IMG/VR virus record: IMGVR_UViG_3300047277_000134
Location: 1 to 29,246 of that record
DNA: 29,246 nucleotides
DNA from: a virus
Direction: 5' to 3' (one strand)
Made by a program: the position numbers and the translations under genes. Each line of letters opens with the position of its first letter. Within the stretch, counting starts at the first letter, position 1. The notes under the pieces are model-generated. The model ran no database searches and was not told the origin of the DNA. It saw only the letters and a list, made by a program, of their open reading frames with translations. This document shows, one piece after another, positions 1 to 7,533 of the stretch.

Positions 1-497
1 ATTCTTAAATCCGCTACCCCAGAAGCTGTTAGCACCCAAATGTTTGCACCTGCTGCAAGTTTTTCAGAAAAAGAAGAGAATTTTGCAATTTTTGTTCCAG
101 TTACAATTGTTACCAAATTTGATTGACCTATAAAAACATCTTTATCACCAAGGTTTTGGATAGTAACACTTACTCTGGCTGTTAAAGGTGTTGAGGCAAT
201 TTGAGAAACCACCGAACTAACAGCGTGTGCTGATGCTTTCCACGATCCAAAACCCGCTTCCACCATGCTGACTGTTTCAAGTGCAGCTAAAGTAGCAGCG
301 TCAAGAGCAATAACCGAGTTTGAAACGTCTACTTTATCTGTAGCGAAAACTAAATCTCTAATATCAAAATCAGTAGCAATAACTGTTAAGTTTTCAAGAG
401 CTGCCAAAGTTGCAGAATCAAGTGCAATTACTGAACCTGAAACATCTACTGCATCAGTTATAAAATCTAAGGGACGTACTTCGTCTAAATTAATCAT
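1..497 (-). CDS. Putative tail/fibre-associated structural protein (3' end outside window)
   Basis: An open leftward frame starts with ATG at 497 behind a TAGGAG ribosome site and runs off the left edge after 165 codons. No enzyme motif is visible. Residues about 17-40 and 56-79 form a 39-residue-period repeat (V-D-V-S-x-S-V-I-A-L-D-x-A-T-L-A-A-L-E), a helical, heptad-like pattern common in elongated phage tail proteins. Residues about 108-126 (R-V-S-V-T-I-Q-N-L-G...V-F-I-G-Q-S) match a segment of the protein encoded at 813-1604, so the two share a small beta-rich module. It is the last visible gene of the leftward late operon, downstream of lysis genes. Role as a tail or receptor-binding component is inferred from context and repeats only. 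Confidence 0.7.
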   Translation of the reverse strand, partial: MINLDEVRPLDFITDAVDVSGSVIALDSATLAALENLTVIATDFDIRDLVFATDKVDVSNSVIALDAATLAALETVSMVEAGFGSWKASAHAVSSVVSQIASTPLTARVSVTIQNLGDKDVFIGQSNLVTIVTGTKIAKFSSFSEKLAAGANIWVLTASGVADLR

Positions 498-505
498 AAA
501 AACTC

Positions 506-811
506 CTATCCATGAGTTATTAATACTTCAATCGTAATGATTGGTATACTGCTCTCAATATATAAAATTTTACCTGATGTTTCTAAATTTTCAAGTGTAA
601 AAATACAATAAGGTTTAACAGTAATGTATTGTCCACTAAGTGTTTCTGAAATTTTTAATGTACAAGCTACTCTAGAGCGTAGAATTAGCCCCTTGGTATT
701 TACTGGCAATGTTAATGTGGCTTGATTGGCAACAGTAATCAGCTCAAGTATTGTAAGATTCAATGCTCCAGTGGAAACAATGGGTTTAAAGACGGGACTA
801 CTAATTGCCAT
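506..811 (-). CDS. Hypothetical phage structural protein, 101 aa
   Basis: The 101-residue frame is rich in Thr, Ile and Val and predicts mostly beta structure, without signal peptide, membrane segment or catalytic motif. ATG at 811 lies one base before the stop of the upstream gene (813-1604) with only a weak ribosome site, which suggests translational coupling. The following gene starts 9 bases after its stop. Position between two probable tail proteins that share a domain suggests a small tail or fibre accessory protein. I do not recognise a family. Confidence 0.6.
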   Translation of the reverse strand: MAISSPVFKPIVSTGALNLTILELITVANQATLTLPVNTKGLILRSRVACTLKISETLSGQYITVKPYCIFTLENLETSGKILYIESSIPIITIEVLITHG

Positions 812-812
812 A

Positions 813-1604
813 TTATGCTAACTCCATTATTTTTAAAATGTTTGTTGAACCTATAGGAGATATTGCATAGATACTAATTGCATCTGTTACATCAGTAGAG
901 AAAAAAGTTGTAGGTAATATCTCCCATCCCTCTTCTGGTCCCGATGCAGTTACGTCACTCTCTCCAATAAATACTGAATCTGGTCCTTTATTTTCAATTA
1001 GAATAGAATTTCTCATTTCCAATGACAACGGAGGTATAATTGAAGCCACGTCGTTTATTACAATATTAGAAATTTTCATTCTAATACTCAGCCCAGACTT
1101 AACATTTCCAGTAACACTTACTGCTCCAGAAATAACTTCAATTGGAACAATTGCTCCACCTATATCTGTGCCATTAATTACTGCTTTAGTTAAAAGTGCA
1201 TCTGAATCAATTTGTACAATTCCATTTAAAGGAACTAATTGGAGAGGATGATTACCATAGGTGACTTGTAATCTAATATAAGTCTGGTCCACTACAGCGG
1301 CATTGAATATTCTTGCCCTAAAATATTTTTGCTTTATTACTATTCTATGTGATTCGTATTCTGTTGCATTTATTACATACTGGATAGAATCATCTACATC
1401 AGTTCCATTAGGAGAAAATTCTAGAAATAAAATACCGACTTGATCTGTTATTAAAGAACAAACTAAAGTAGTAAAATTAGTTGTTACTTCCCACTCTCCT
1501 GTGAAAAATGAGGCAACACTTAAAGGTACATCAGTGCTATTTCCACCAGATATTTTTGTGCTTATTGAAGTGCTTAAACTTCCAGTATCAATAGGATTAC
1601 TCAT
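813..1604 (-). CDS. Putative tail / receptor-binding-type structural protein, 263 aa
   Basis: An N-terminal beta-sandwich-like region (about residues 30-120: F-x-G-x-W-E...G-I-L-F-L-E-F-S-P-N-G-T-D...Y-F-R-A-R) resembles modules common in phage tail or baseplate-distal proteins, where a 'deviation-from-measurement' style beta domain is repeated. The C-terminal segment 198-220 (R-N-S-I-L-I-E-N-K-G...V-F-I-G-E-S) is shared with the partial gene at 1-497. ATG at 1604 overlaps the TGA of the upstream lipoprotein gene (ATGA) and has an AAGGAAAA ribosome site. No enzymatic motif. A tail-surface role is inferred from these modules and neighbours. Confidence 0.65.
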   Translation of the reverse strand: MSNPIDTGSLSTSISTKISGGNSTDVPLSVASFFTGEWEVTTNFTTLVCSLITDQVGILFLEFSPNGTDVDDSIQYVINATEYESHRIVIKQKYFRARIFNAAVVDQTYIRLQVTYGNHPLQLVPLNGIVQIDSDALLTKAVINGTDIGGAIVPIEVISGAVSVTGNVKSGLSIRMKISNIVINDVASIIPPLSLEMRNSILIENKGPDSVFIGESDVTASGPEEGWEILPTTFFSTDVTDAISIYAISPIGSTNILKIMELA

Positions 1605-1906
1605 TTATTTTTTCCTTTTCTCTTGAGCCATAACCTAACTTCTTCCTGCCAAAGATAAATAGTGCCTGTAGATTCAGGAGAGAAACCCACTAACTTATTA
1701 CATTTCATAATATCGTAATCTTTAGAGTCTCCAACTTTTCCAATTCTATCCGTATTCCATTCATATAAATGACAACGGCAGTATGGGCCTTCATCAGATT
1801 CTAGAACTATGAGGCATCTTTCCTGTGGAAGAATTTTAGGGAAATCATCGCATCCACTAAGGAAGATTATCATAAGCAGAGTCAATGTCTTTTTTAGTCT
1901 TTGCAT
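1601..1906 (-). CDS. Lysis-cassette lipoprotein, candidate outer-membrane spanin subunit
   Basis: Residues 1-19 are a type II signal peptide: positive start (M-Q-R-L-K-K), hydrophobic stretch (T-L-L-M-I-I-F) and lipobox L-S-G-C with Cys19 as lipidation site. The mature part of about 83 residues contains further cysteines (E-R-C, Y-C-R-C-H, K-C-N-K). The start lies inside the upstream small membrane-protein gene in another frame (50-base overlap), the arrangement seen in Rz/Rz1-type spanin pairs, and a GH25 endolysin lies just upstream in the operon. An o-spanin bridges to an inner-membrane partner and disrupts the outer membrane at lysis. Unlike lambda Rz1 it is not proline-rich, so the assignment rests on lipobox and context. 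Confidence 0.65.
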   Translation of the reverse strand: MQRLKKTLTLLMIIFLSGCDDFPKILPQERCLIVLESDEGPYCRCHLYEWNTDRIGKVGDSKDYDIMKCNKLVGFSPESTGTIYLWQEEVRLWLKRKGKNK

Positions 1907-2045
1907 TTTTCAAATTCTCTACTGCCAATTTAAGCTCTTTATTTACTTTTCTTAATCTATAAACATCGTAGACAAAGTATAGCACAGGCATAATTACTAC
2001 TGTTAGTATCCAGTTTAAAAAGACTGTGCCAACTTTTGCCCACAT
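1857..2045 (-). CDS. Small membrane protein, candidate inner-membrane spanin (or holin accessory)
   Basis: The 62-residue protein has one membrane helix (about residues 8-28, V-F-L-N-W-I-L-T-V-V-I-M-P-V-L) followed by a charged helical tail with heptad-like pattern (L-R-K-V-N-K-E-L-K-L-A-V-E-N-L). That is the layout of an i-spanin, though shorter than usual. Its 3' end overlaps the lipoprotein gene by 50 bases in another frame, and its ATG overlaps the stop of 2045-2260 by one base (TAATG). A holin or antiholin is an alternative. Confidence 0.6.
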   Translation of the reverse strand: MWAKVGTVFLNWILTVVIMPVLYFVYDVYRLRKVNKELKLAVENLKNAKTKKDIDSAYDNLP

Positions 2046-2260
2046 TATTTTTTTAACTCTTCAAATAATTTAGCTAACATCTTATGTAGCTCTAGTTTCA
2101 ATGGAGGATAGACCATTGCCATTACAGCATCGTCTACTAAATTAGTAGAGTCTGCTACAACTTTTTTAAGGGAGGGTTCTAATAGTAATTCAACAGCTAA
2201 AACTGGAAGGTCTTCAATTTTAGATTCCAAAAGTGACTTTTTCATTTCGTGACTAAACAT
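2045..2260 (-). CDS. Hypothetical 71-aa helical protein of the lysis region
   Basis: ATG follows an AAGGAAAG ribosome site. The protein is helical and Leu/Lys/Glu-rich, with no clear membrane segment, signal peptide or catalytic residues. It lies between two single-pass membrane proteins in the lysis cassette and is translationally coupled to the downstream candidate spanin gene. I do not recognise a family; a lysis-regulating or host-interaction role is possible but not shown. Confidence 0.55.
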   Translation of the reverse strand: MFSHEMKKSLLESKIEDLPVLAVELLLEPSLKKVVADSTNLVDDAVMAMVYPPLKLELHKMLAKLFEELKK

Positions 2261-2287
2261 ATTACTTTCCTTGTAAATGAAGTTATA

Positions 2288-2473
2288 TTACTTCTTATTT
2301 TCTAATAAATAATTTTTTATGTACTTAATATCAGATTTAATTTCAGTGATGTCGCTCTTTGTATTTTCCATACTTGCCTCTATTCTGTAAGTAGAAGCTA
2401 CAAAAGTACAGAACCAGATAATAAAAGGGGCCAGCATTATAGATAAAATTAATTCTATGCTTAATTTTTTCAT
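2288..2473 (-). CDS. Holin-like single-pass membrane protein, 61 aa
   Basis: A short positive N-terminus (M-K-K) is followed by one hydrophobic helix (about residues 6-27, including M-L-A-P-F-I-I-W-F-C-T-F-V-A-S) and a C-terminal amphipathic coiled-coil (I-E-A-S-M-E-N-T-K-S-D-I-T-E-I-K...). Size and topology fit a small holin or an i-spanin. The gene follows the endolysin gene by 8 bases and has an AAGGGG ribosome site, so it belongs to the lysis cassette. Holin function is inferred from topology and position. Confidence 0.55.
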   Translation of the reverse strand: MKKLSIELILSIMLAPFIIWFCTFVASTYRIEASMENTKSDITEIKSDIKYIKNYLLENKK

Positions 2474-2481
2474 AAAGCCCC

Positions 2482-3186
2482 TTATTTATTCAGACTGAAT
2501 AAATCCATTTGCTTGTTATAAATACTAGCATCGGCATTTCCACAGCCAGCAATCTTTTCTTTATCAGAATATTGCCAAGCAAAGAAAGTATTCCACGGAG
2601 AAGGAGGCATAGGAGGATTGTTTTTGCTTCTATAAACTGCAAGCCACAAAGGAAACTCTGCAAATCTCGAATCCATTTGCAAGAATTTCGCTAACGCTAA
2701 TCCAGTATAAATGATTGGAGTCTTTCCAGTAATTAATTGAACGTGCTTTAAAAACTTTAAGCAATCTTCTTTACTGTTTTTCAAATCTTTATCGTTCTGT
2801 GACCCGTTAGTTTCATAATCTAAAATAGGATTAACCTCAAAAGCTCCGTGAGTAATGATGTAAAAGTTTGCTTGCTTTATTGGATCATCGTCACATTCGT
2901 AAAAATGATAACCAGAATAAACGATGCCCTTAACTGCACAAGCCTTCTTTCTAGGTACATGAGTTGAGTCTATATAGCTGATACCGTCTGAGCATTTATT
3001 AATCAAAATGGGGCAATCATAAGCCTCTACATCGAAGTGTTCTTCCCAATGGGAGAGGTCTGCGAACAGACCACTCCATGCTTCAAAATCAAATTTCTTT
3101 TTATTAATTGTTGTAAAGATAGGCTCACCATTTCCTTTGGGTTCTTTGTAAAAAATCTTTCTAAATTTTTGTTTTACCCATGACAT
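2482..3186 (-). CDS. Endolysin, GH25-type muramidase
   Basis: The 234-residue protein matches the glycoside hydrolase family 25 pattern, enzymes that cut the beta-1,4 bond between N-acetylmuramic acid and N-acetylglucosamine in peptidoglycan. Visible landmarks are the first-strand motif F-A-D-L-S-H-W (Asp43), the K-C-S-D-G...D-S-T-H core, G-Y-H-F-Y, the catalytic D-x-E motif in P-I-L-D-Y-E-T-N-G (Asp123, Glu125), P-I-I-Y-T-G, P-L-W-L-A-V-Y and a late A-W-Q-Y-S. There is no signal peptide, so release should depend on a holin. It lies directly upstream of the membrane proteins of the lysis cassette, with an AGGAT ribosome site before ATG at 3186. Confidence 0.88.
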   Translation of the reverse strand: MSWVKQKFRKIFYKEPKGNGEPIFTTINKKKFDFEAWSGLFADLSHWEEHFDVEAYDCPILINKCSDGISYIDSTHVPRKKACAVKGIVYSGYHFYECDDDPIKQANFYIITHGAFEVNPILDYETNGSQNDKDLKNSKEDCLKFLKHVQLITGKTPIIYTGLALAKFLQMDSRFAEFPLWLAVYRSKNNPPMPPSPWNTFFAWQYSDKEKIAGCGNADASIYNKQMDLFSLNK

Positions 3187-3188
3187 GA

Positions 3189-5018
3189 TTAAATCCTATA
3201 AGTGATGTAAGTATTCGATGCTGTTTTTCTAGTTCTAAAAGTAGCACTACTACTTAAAGCTACTGTCATATTTCCAACTACTGTATGAGCTACTCCTGCC
3301 AAAATTGTCACGGCGTTTGTTGCTCCAGTATTGATTACTGTCCAATCGTGAGAAGCATCGTTAGGTGGAGTTTGAAATCCAATATCTGTAAGTGTTCCAG
3401 TTGGAAGTGTCATTGATACCGCTGCTGCTGTAGTAGATGTAATAATTCTTGTGGCAATTTGAGCTACTGTTATCGTAGCTGTTGAGTCGGCAGTTGACGG
3501 AGTTGGTTGAGACTTTAAAATATTTCCAGCGAAGTAGTTAAGAGCAGTACCAGCAGCATAAAAGTTCCATCGTCCTACAGCGGCTACTATGTTAGACCAG
3601 AATCCAAAATTGTTCGTTGCTCCTGTCAGTGTTGAGCTAACATTAAATCCATATTGATTCGTAATTGATGATCCTGCACCGATTGTCCCTTGGGATGCTG
3701 TATAGTGATTCAAGGTAGTAAGATTAAAAGCTGCCGCCTGAGTTGACGGTAATGATGAGTATGCAGCTGCATACGATGTTACATCCGACTGAATCGCTGG
3801 CGCATTTATTATAGAGTTTTCTGTAACAGCTCCGGTCAAATTCCCCCCTACTCTAAGTTTTTCACCTGTAGTTATAGCAGTTGTTCCTATACCAACTCCC
3901 CCAGCAAAAAAATTATCCGCAGTACCGGCAGCATAAAAGTTCCATCGTCCAGTTCCTGCTGCTAGGTTAGAAAGAAAGCCGAAATTGTTTGTTGCTCCTA
4001 TTAATGTTGAACTCGCATTAAAGCCGTACTGATTCGTAACTGATGAACCAGCACCGATTGTCCCTTGGGCTGCGCTATAGTGGAGAAGTGATCCAAGAAC
4101 AAATGCTGCTGCGTCAGTCGAGGGTTGTGTCCCATGAAGATAGGCTGACGAGGTTACATCTGACTTTACAAGGGAAGGACTGTATGTGCCGTAGGCAGAA
4201 GTTCCACCTGTTAAGTTTTTTGCAATTCTAAGGGTTTCGGTTCCGGCAATACCTGCACCAATACCAATTGATCCAGCAAAATAACTTTCAGCTGAAGCGT
4301 CGGCCTGATAAATAGCGTAATGCTCTCCAGATATAGTTCCACCTGTTGATGGTGTGGAAATGTAAATATCGTAAAGAGTTCCAATTGTACCTGTTTCGAT
4401 TTGCGGAGACAATTGGATTCCGTATACCGATGTAGTGGTAGGTGTAGCACTAACATTTACATTGTCGTGACCATAAAAATTTCTAGTCCCATAAATAATA
4501 GATACCGCACCGCTGTCATCTGTCCCCACTGACAAGTCATTTCTCAGTATCGAATTTGCAATACCGTAAATAGTCGAAGTATTTACAATTCCAGTATCAA
4601 CTTGGACTTTGTTCGTGATACTTAATCCTATGGTTGTTCCTGAAGTGGTAGTAGATTTGCGAGTTGTTACTAGGTTGTAAATACCACTTCCTGCAACATC
4701 CGTATTTGTATAATCATTTTTAATCCCATAAATAAGTCCAGAATTGATATCATGAACGTGCAATTGCGCACTAACTGGATTAATACCAATACCAACATTC
4801 CCAGTATTATCAATTCTCATTGCCTCAAGATTTCCATCATCGCCTACTTGGAAAATGATATCTGATCCATCAACTCCAACTCCGCTTGTGGGTCTTAATA
4901 TAAGGGTCGAAGTCGGTGAAGTACCCCCGACAACAACTGAAGTAAGCACTGTATCTACGACAGTCGTGCTTCCTATTTGATCTACACTATGATTTAATTG
5001 CGATATAATTTCTGACAT
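3189..5018 (-). CDS. Tail fibre-like protein with internal repeats, 609 aa
   Basis: The protein is rich in Gly, Ser, Thr and Ala with short beta motifs. It carries repeated G-x-V/I-G-I-G turns (G-N-V-G-I-G, G-S-I-G-I-G, G-G-V-G-I-G), typical of trimeric phage fibres. A unit of roughly 125 residues is present twice in the C-terminal half (Q-G-T-I-G-A-G-S-S...T-N-Q-Y-G-F-N...A-T-N-N-F-G-F...G-R-W-N-F-Y-A-A-G-T-A), encoded around 3520-3850 and 3890-4230, and a more diverged version precedes them. It sits between the ejection-protein genes and the endolysin, where podoviruses encode fibres. Cell-surface recognition is inferred; there is no visible enzymatic domain. Confidence 0.75.
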   Translation of the reverse strand: MSEIISQLNHSVDQIGSTTVVDTVLTSVVVGGTSPTSTLILRPTSGVGVDGSDIIFQVGDDGNLEAMRIDNTGNVGIGINPVSAQLHVHDINSGLIYGIKNDYTNTDVAGSGIYNLVTTRKSTTTSGTTIGLSITNKVQVDTGIVNTSTIYGIANSILRNDLSVGTDDSGAVSIIYGTRNFYGHDNVNVSATPTTTSVYGIQLSPQIETGTIGTLYDIYISTPSTGGTISGEHYAIYQADASAESYFAGSIGIGAGIAGTETLRIAKNLTGGTSAYGTYSPSLVKSDVTSSAYLHGTQPSTDAAAFVLGSLLHYSAAQGTIGAGSSVTNQYGFNASSTLIGATNNFGFLSNLAAGTGRWNFYAAGTADNFFAGGVGIGTTAITTGEKLRVGGNLTGAVTENSIINAPAIQSDVTSYAAAYSSLPSTQAAAFNLTTLNHYTASQGTIGAGSSITNQYGFNVSSTLTGATNNFGFWSNIVAAVGRWNFYAAGTALNYFAGNILKSQPTPSTADSTATITVAQIATRIITSTTAAAVSMTLPTGTLTDIGFQTPPNDASHDWTVINTGATNAVTILAGVAHTVVGNMTVALSSSATFRTRKTASNTYITYRI

Positions 5019-5058
5019 ATAAATATCCTTTTTAAAAAAACAACAATATTAATAAAAA

Positions 5059-7533
5059 TTATAAACCACTACTTTTAAAATTGCTACTATGATGTGTATG
5101 ATTGGCCGCCGCGTCAGTCATTCCTTGTACAAATGGTTTAAGAAAAAATAAATTAGCTCCAGGAACATATGTCTTAGCTAAATCTAAAGCACCCTTGGCA
5201 GGGTTTCCTTCCATAGCCGTTTTAGCCGATACAAAAGGTTGTAACAAAGCCCCTGTTGCAGGAGATATTAATAGCTGTGCTCCTAGCTCGGCTTTGTTAC
5301 TCTTCCAAGAAAGTAAATCCCCAGGAGCACCTGCCGCCCCTCCTCTGGCCATTGCTTCTGGAAGAAGAGAAATATCTCTTTCTTGAAAGCGTCTAAGAGT
5401 TTCTTTGTCTCCAGTAATCGCGGCATTTATTAAAATATTAAGTGCACCTGCCGCAGTAAATGACCCAAAAACTGCACCCATATTGTATAAACTTTCTTTA
5501 TTGGTCCAGTTGACTTTTCCACCCTGAATACCCGACGGGTCTAATCTTCTAGCTGCTCCAATAGTTGTATCTAGAAAAACTTTTGTTTGAGTAGCTTTAA
5601 ACTGCATTAAAAATCTTCTAGCTTCTCCTTCTAAAGAACCTGGAGTTGTATCTCCAAGTAAAATTCTTCTCTCTCTATTTCCTGGAATAGGCGCGCCACT
5701 TTTAATTTTATGTAATAGCCATTGCCCCATTCTTTCTTTATACGATGCTAGTTGATGTTCAGCTTTAATTGGATCACTCATTTCTGGATTCAATTCCATA
5801 AATTCATGTACGTCCATTCTAAAAATATTTCTCATTCCATTTTTAGTATTTAAACCTAATTTAGCAGTTATGTTTACTTCGTGTTGAGTTATCCCAAACT
5901 TGCCAAGATCGGCCATCATAATATTATTAATCTTCTTCCCATTGGCTGCATCTGCCAAATATGTCAGATACATTTTAGCATTTACTATATGAGCAGTTTT
6001 GTTAAAATAGTATGCTCCACTTGCTTTAGAAATAAATTCTCCAGACTGTCTAAGTTTTCCCGATAACCAACTCCCACCATTCATAGCGGATAATTCTTCA
6101 TGGCTTGTCATAATATCATGGTTAGAAAATAAATAAGAATCAGATAAAGAGTTGCCCCCATGCATGGCCGATTCTAGTAAAGATGGTATATAGAATTTAG
6201 CCGTATTGAACATGGAACTTATAAATCCTTCTTGCATTAAATTTCTATGTTGAACTGCTGTAGCAGCAGGGTCCATTATAATAGAAGTTATTCCAGCCGT
6301 TCCTAATTTAGCTTGTGCGGCTATAGTTCTAACGTCCATTAGAAAGCTACCTACTTTTGTAGGAGGCGGTATTTTAGGTCTTATTAATCCGTTCCATGCA
6401 ATATCTAATTGCTTAATAGAATGGCTTATTTCTAGATCAGTTTTGCCCTGTAGTTTTAATTGTCTTGAGGTTAAAGTTTTAACCATATCAAAACCTTTTT
6501 TTGGAGACGCTCCAAATATAGTCACTAGTCCTATATCTTTAGCTGCCATGTGACTATAGTTTTGCATTTGCGATGCTAACGTTTTGTGTTTTCCAAATTG
6601 GTTTAAATATGACTGTACTGATTCCCCACTTTTCCAAGTAGTAAATGATCTTGCTCTAGATCGTCTTTCTGCAATAGATACTGTAGTAGCTAAAGAACTA
6701 GGTACTTCATCATGTAGCATCGATTCTTCTGCTGTAATTTTTTTATATGAGTAATCTAAAATCTGATGAACTTTATTGGTAGCTGTTTCAGGCAACGCTT
6801 CTCCAGATTTAATCATGTTTTGAAATTCAATAATATCTCTAGTTGGAACTTCTGGAAATTCTTTATGAAATTGTAAATGTTTATCCAGTGATTTAAACCA
6901 CTCTAATTTATTTCCATAAATAGATGATCCGTCATGTGTCATGGCCCCACTATAATTTGATACATAGGCTACTCTTAATCCTGCTCCATTTAATTCTTTA
7001 TTGATTATTGAATAATGTCTTCTAAGAATTGATGCAGTTTGATTTATCTTATCTGCTCCTACCCCTTCATATTTCTTTCCTGAAAATATTACTTCTCTAA
7101 TGGGAACATCAAAAACTCCTGATCTAAATTCTCTAGCAAACCCTATTGCTTCTATGTCTCTATTTACAGAACCCCAGTATGCTTTTTGTTTTGTTTGAGT
7201 AAGCCCTTCTACATTTATCCCTGATCCTTTAACAACTGATGAGGTCTGTTCCATTAAACTAAGGGCGGCCTGAATATGATCTCCTCCCCACTGTTTATGA
7301 AGAATCTTATCTACATTCAATGCATACTTTCCAAGAGTATCTAGTTCTGTTAATAATTTTAACCCAACTTCTAATCCTCTAGCTTTTGAAAAAGAATCAA
7401 TAAATGATCTAAGCACTCCTCGATCAGTTATATTTTCTCTAACACTATTAATATATTTAATAGAACTTTTTAATTTGGTTGCGTCCTTGTCAGGATAATG
7501 GGCAGTTACACCTAATTCACATGGAGTTGTCAT
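5059..7533 (-). CDS. Large putative internal virion (ejection) protein, about 824 aa
   Basis: I prefer ATG at 7533, which overlaps the TAA of the upstream gene by one base (TAATG) behind an AAGGAA ribosome site, over an upstream TTG at 7551. The protein is long, helical and Ala/Gly/Lys-rich. A hydrophobic, membrane-compatible stretch near the C-terminus is followed by a Gly/Ala-rich segment (A-R-G-G-A-A-G-A-P-G-D-L-L). No enzyme motif is recognised. It directly follows the lysozyme- and ADP-ribosyltransferase-bearing virion genes and precedes the fibre gene, the position of T7 gp16-like ejection proteins. That role is inferred from size, composition and synteny. Confidence 0.65.
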   Translation of the reverse strand: MTTPCELGVTAHYPDKDATKLKSSIKYINSVRENITDRGVLRSFIDSFSKARGLEVGLKLLTELDTLGKYALNVDKILHKQWGGDHIQAALSLMEQTSSVVKGSGINVEGLTQTKQKAYWGSVNRDIEAIGFAREFRSGVFDVPIREVIFSGKKYEGVGADKINQTASILRRHYSIINKELNGAGLRVAYVSNYSGAMTHDGSSIYGNKLEWFKSLDKHLQFHKEFPEVPTRDIIEFQNMIKSGEALPETATNKVHQILDYSYKKITAEESMLHDEVPSSLATTVSIAERRSRARSFTTWKSGESVQSYLNQFGKHKTLASQMQNYSHMAAKDIGLVTIFGASPKKGFDMVKTLTSRQLKLQGKTDLEISHSIKQLDIAWNGLIRPKIPPPTKVGSFLMDVRTIAAQAKLGTAGITSIIMDPAATAVQHRNLMQEGFISSMFNTAKFYIPSLLESAMHGGNSLSDSYLFSNHDIMTSHEELSAMNGGSWLSGKLRQSGEFISKASGAYYFNKTAHIVNAKMYLTYLADAANGKKINNIMMADLGKFGITQHEVNITAKLGLNTKNGMRNIFRMDVHEFMELNPEMSDPIKAEHQLASYKERMGQWLLHKIKSGAPIPGNRERRILLGDTTPGSLEGEARRFLMQFKATQTKVFLDTTIGAARRLDPSGIQGGKVNWTNKESLYNMGAVFGSFTAAGALNILINAAITGDKETLRRFQERDISLLPEAMARGGAAGAPGDLLSWKSNKAELGAQLLISPATGALLQPFVSAKTAMEGNPAKGALDLAKTYVPGANLFFLKPFVQGMTDAAANHTHHSSNFKSSGL

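Noticed and set aside
265-537. Rightward 90-codon frame at the left end
   Set aside because: It is antisense to a continuous leftward frame with a good ribosome site that extends the operon.
3189-5018. Diversity-generating retroelement target in the fibre gene
   Set aside because: No reverse transcriptase or template repeat is visible in the window despite BPP-1-like synteny.
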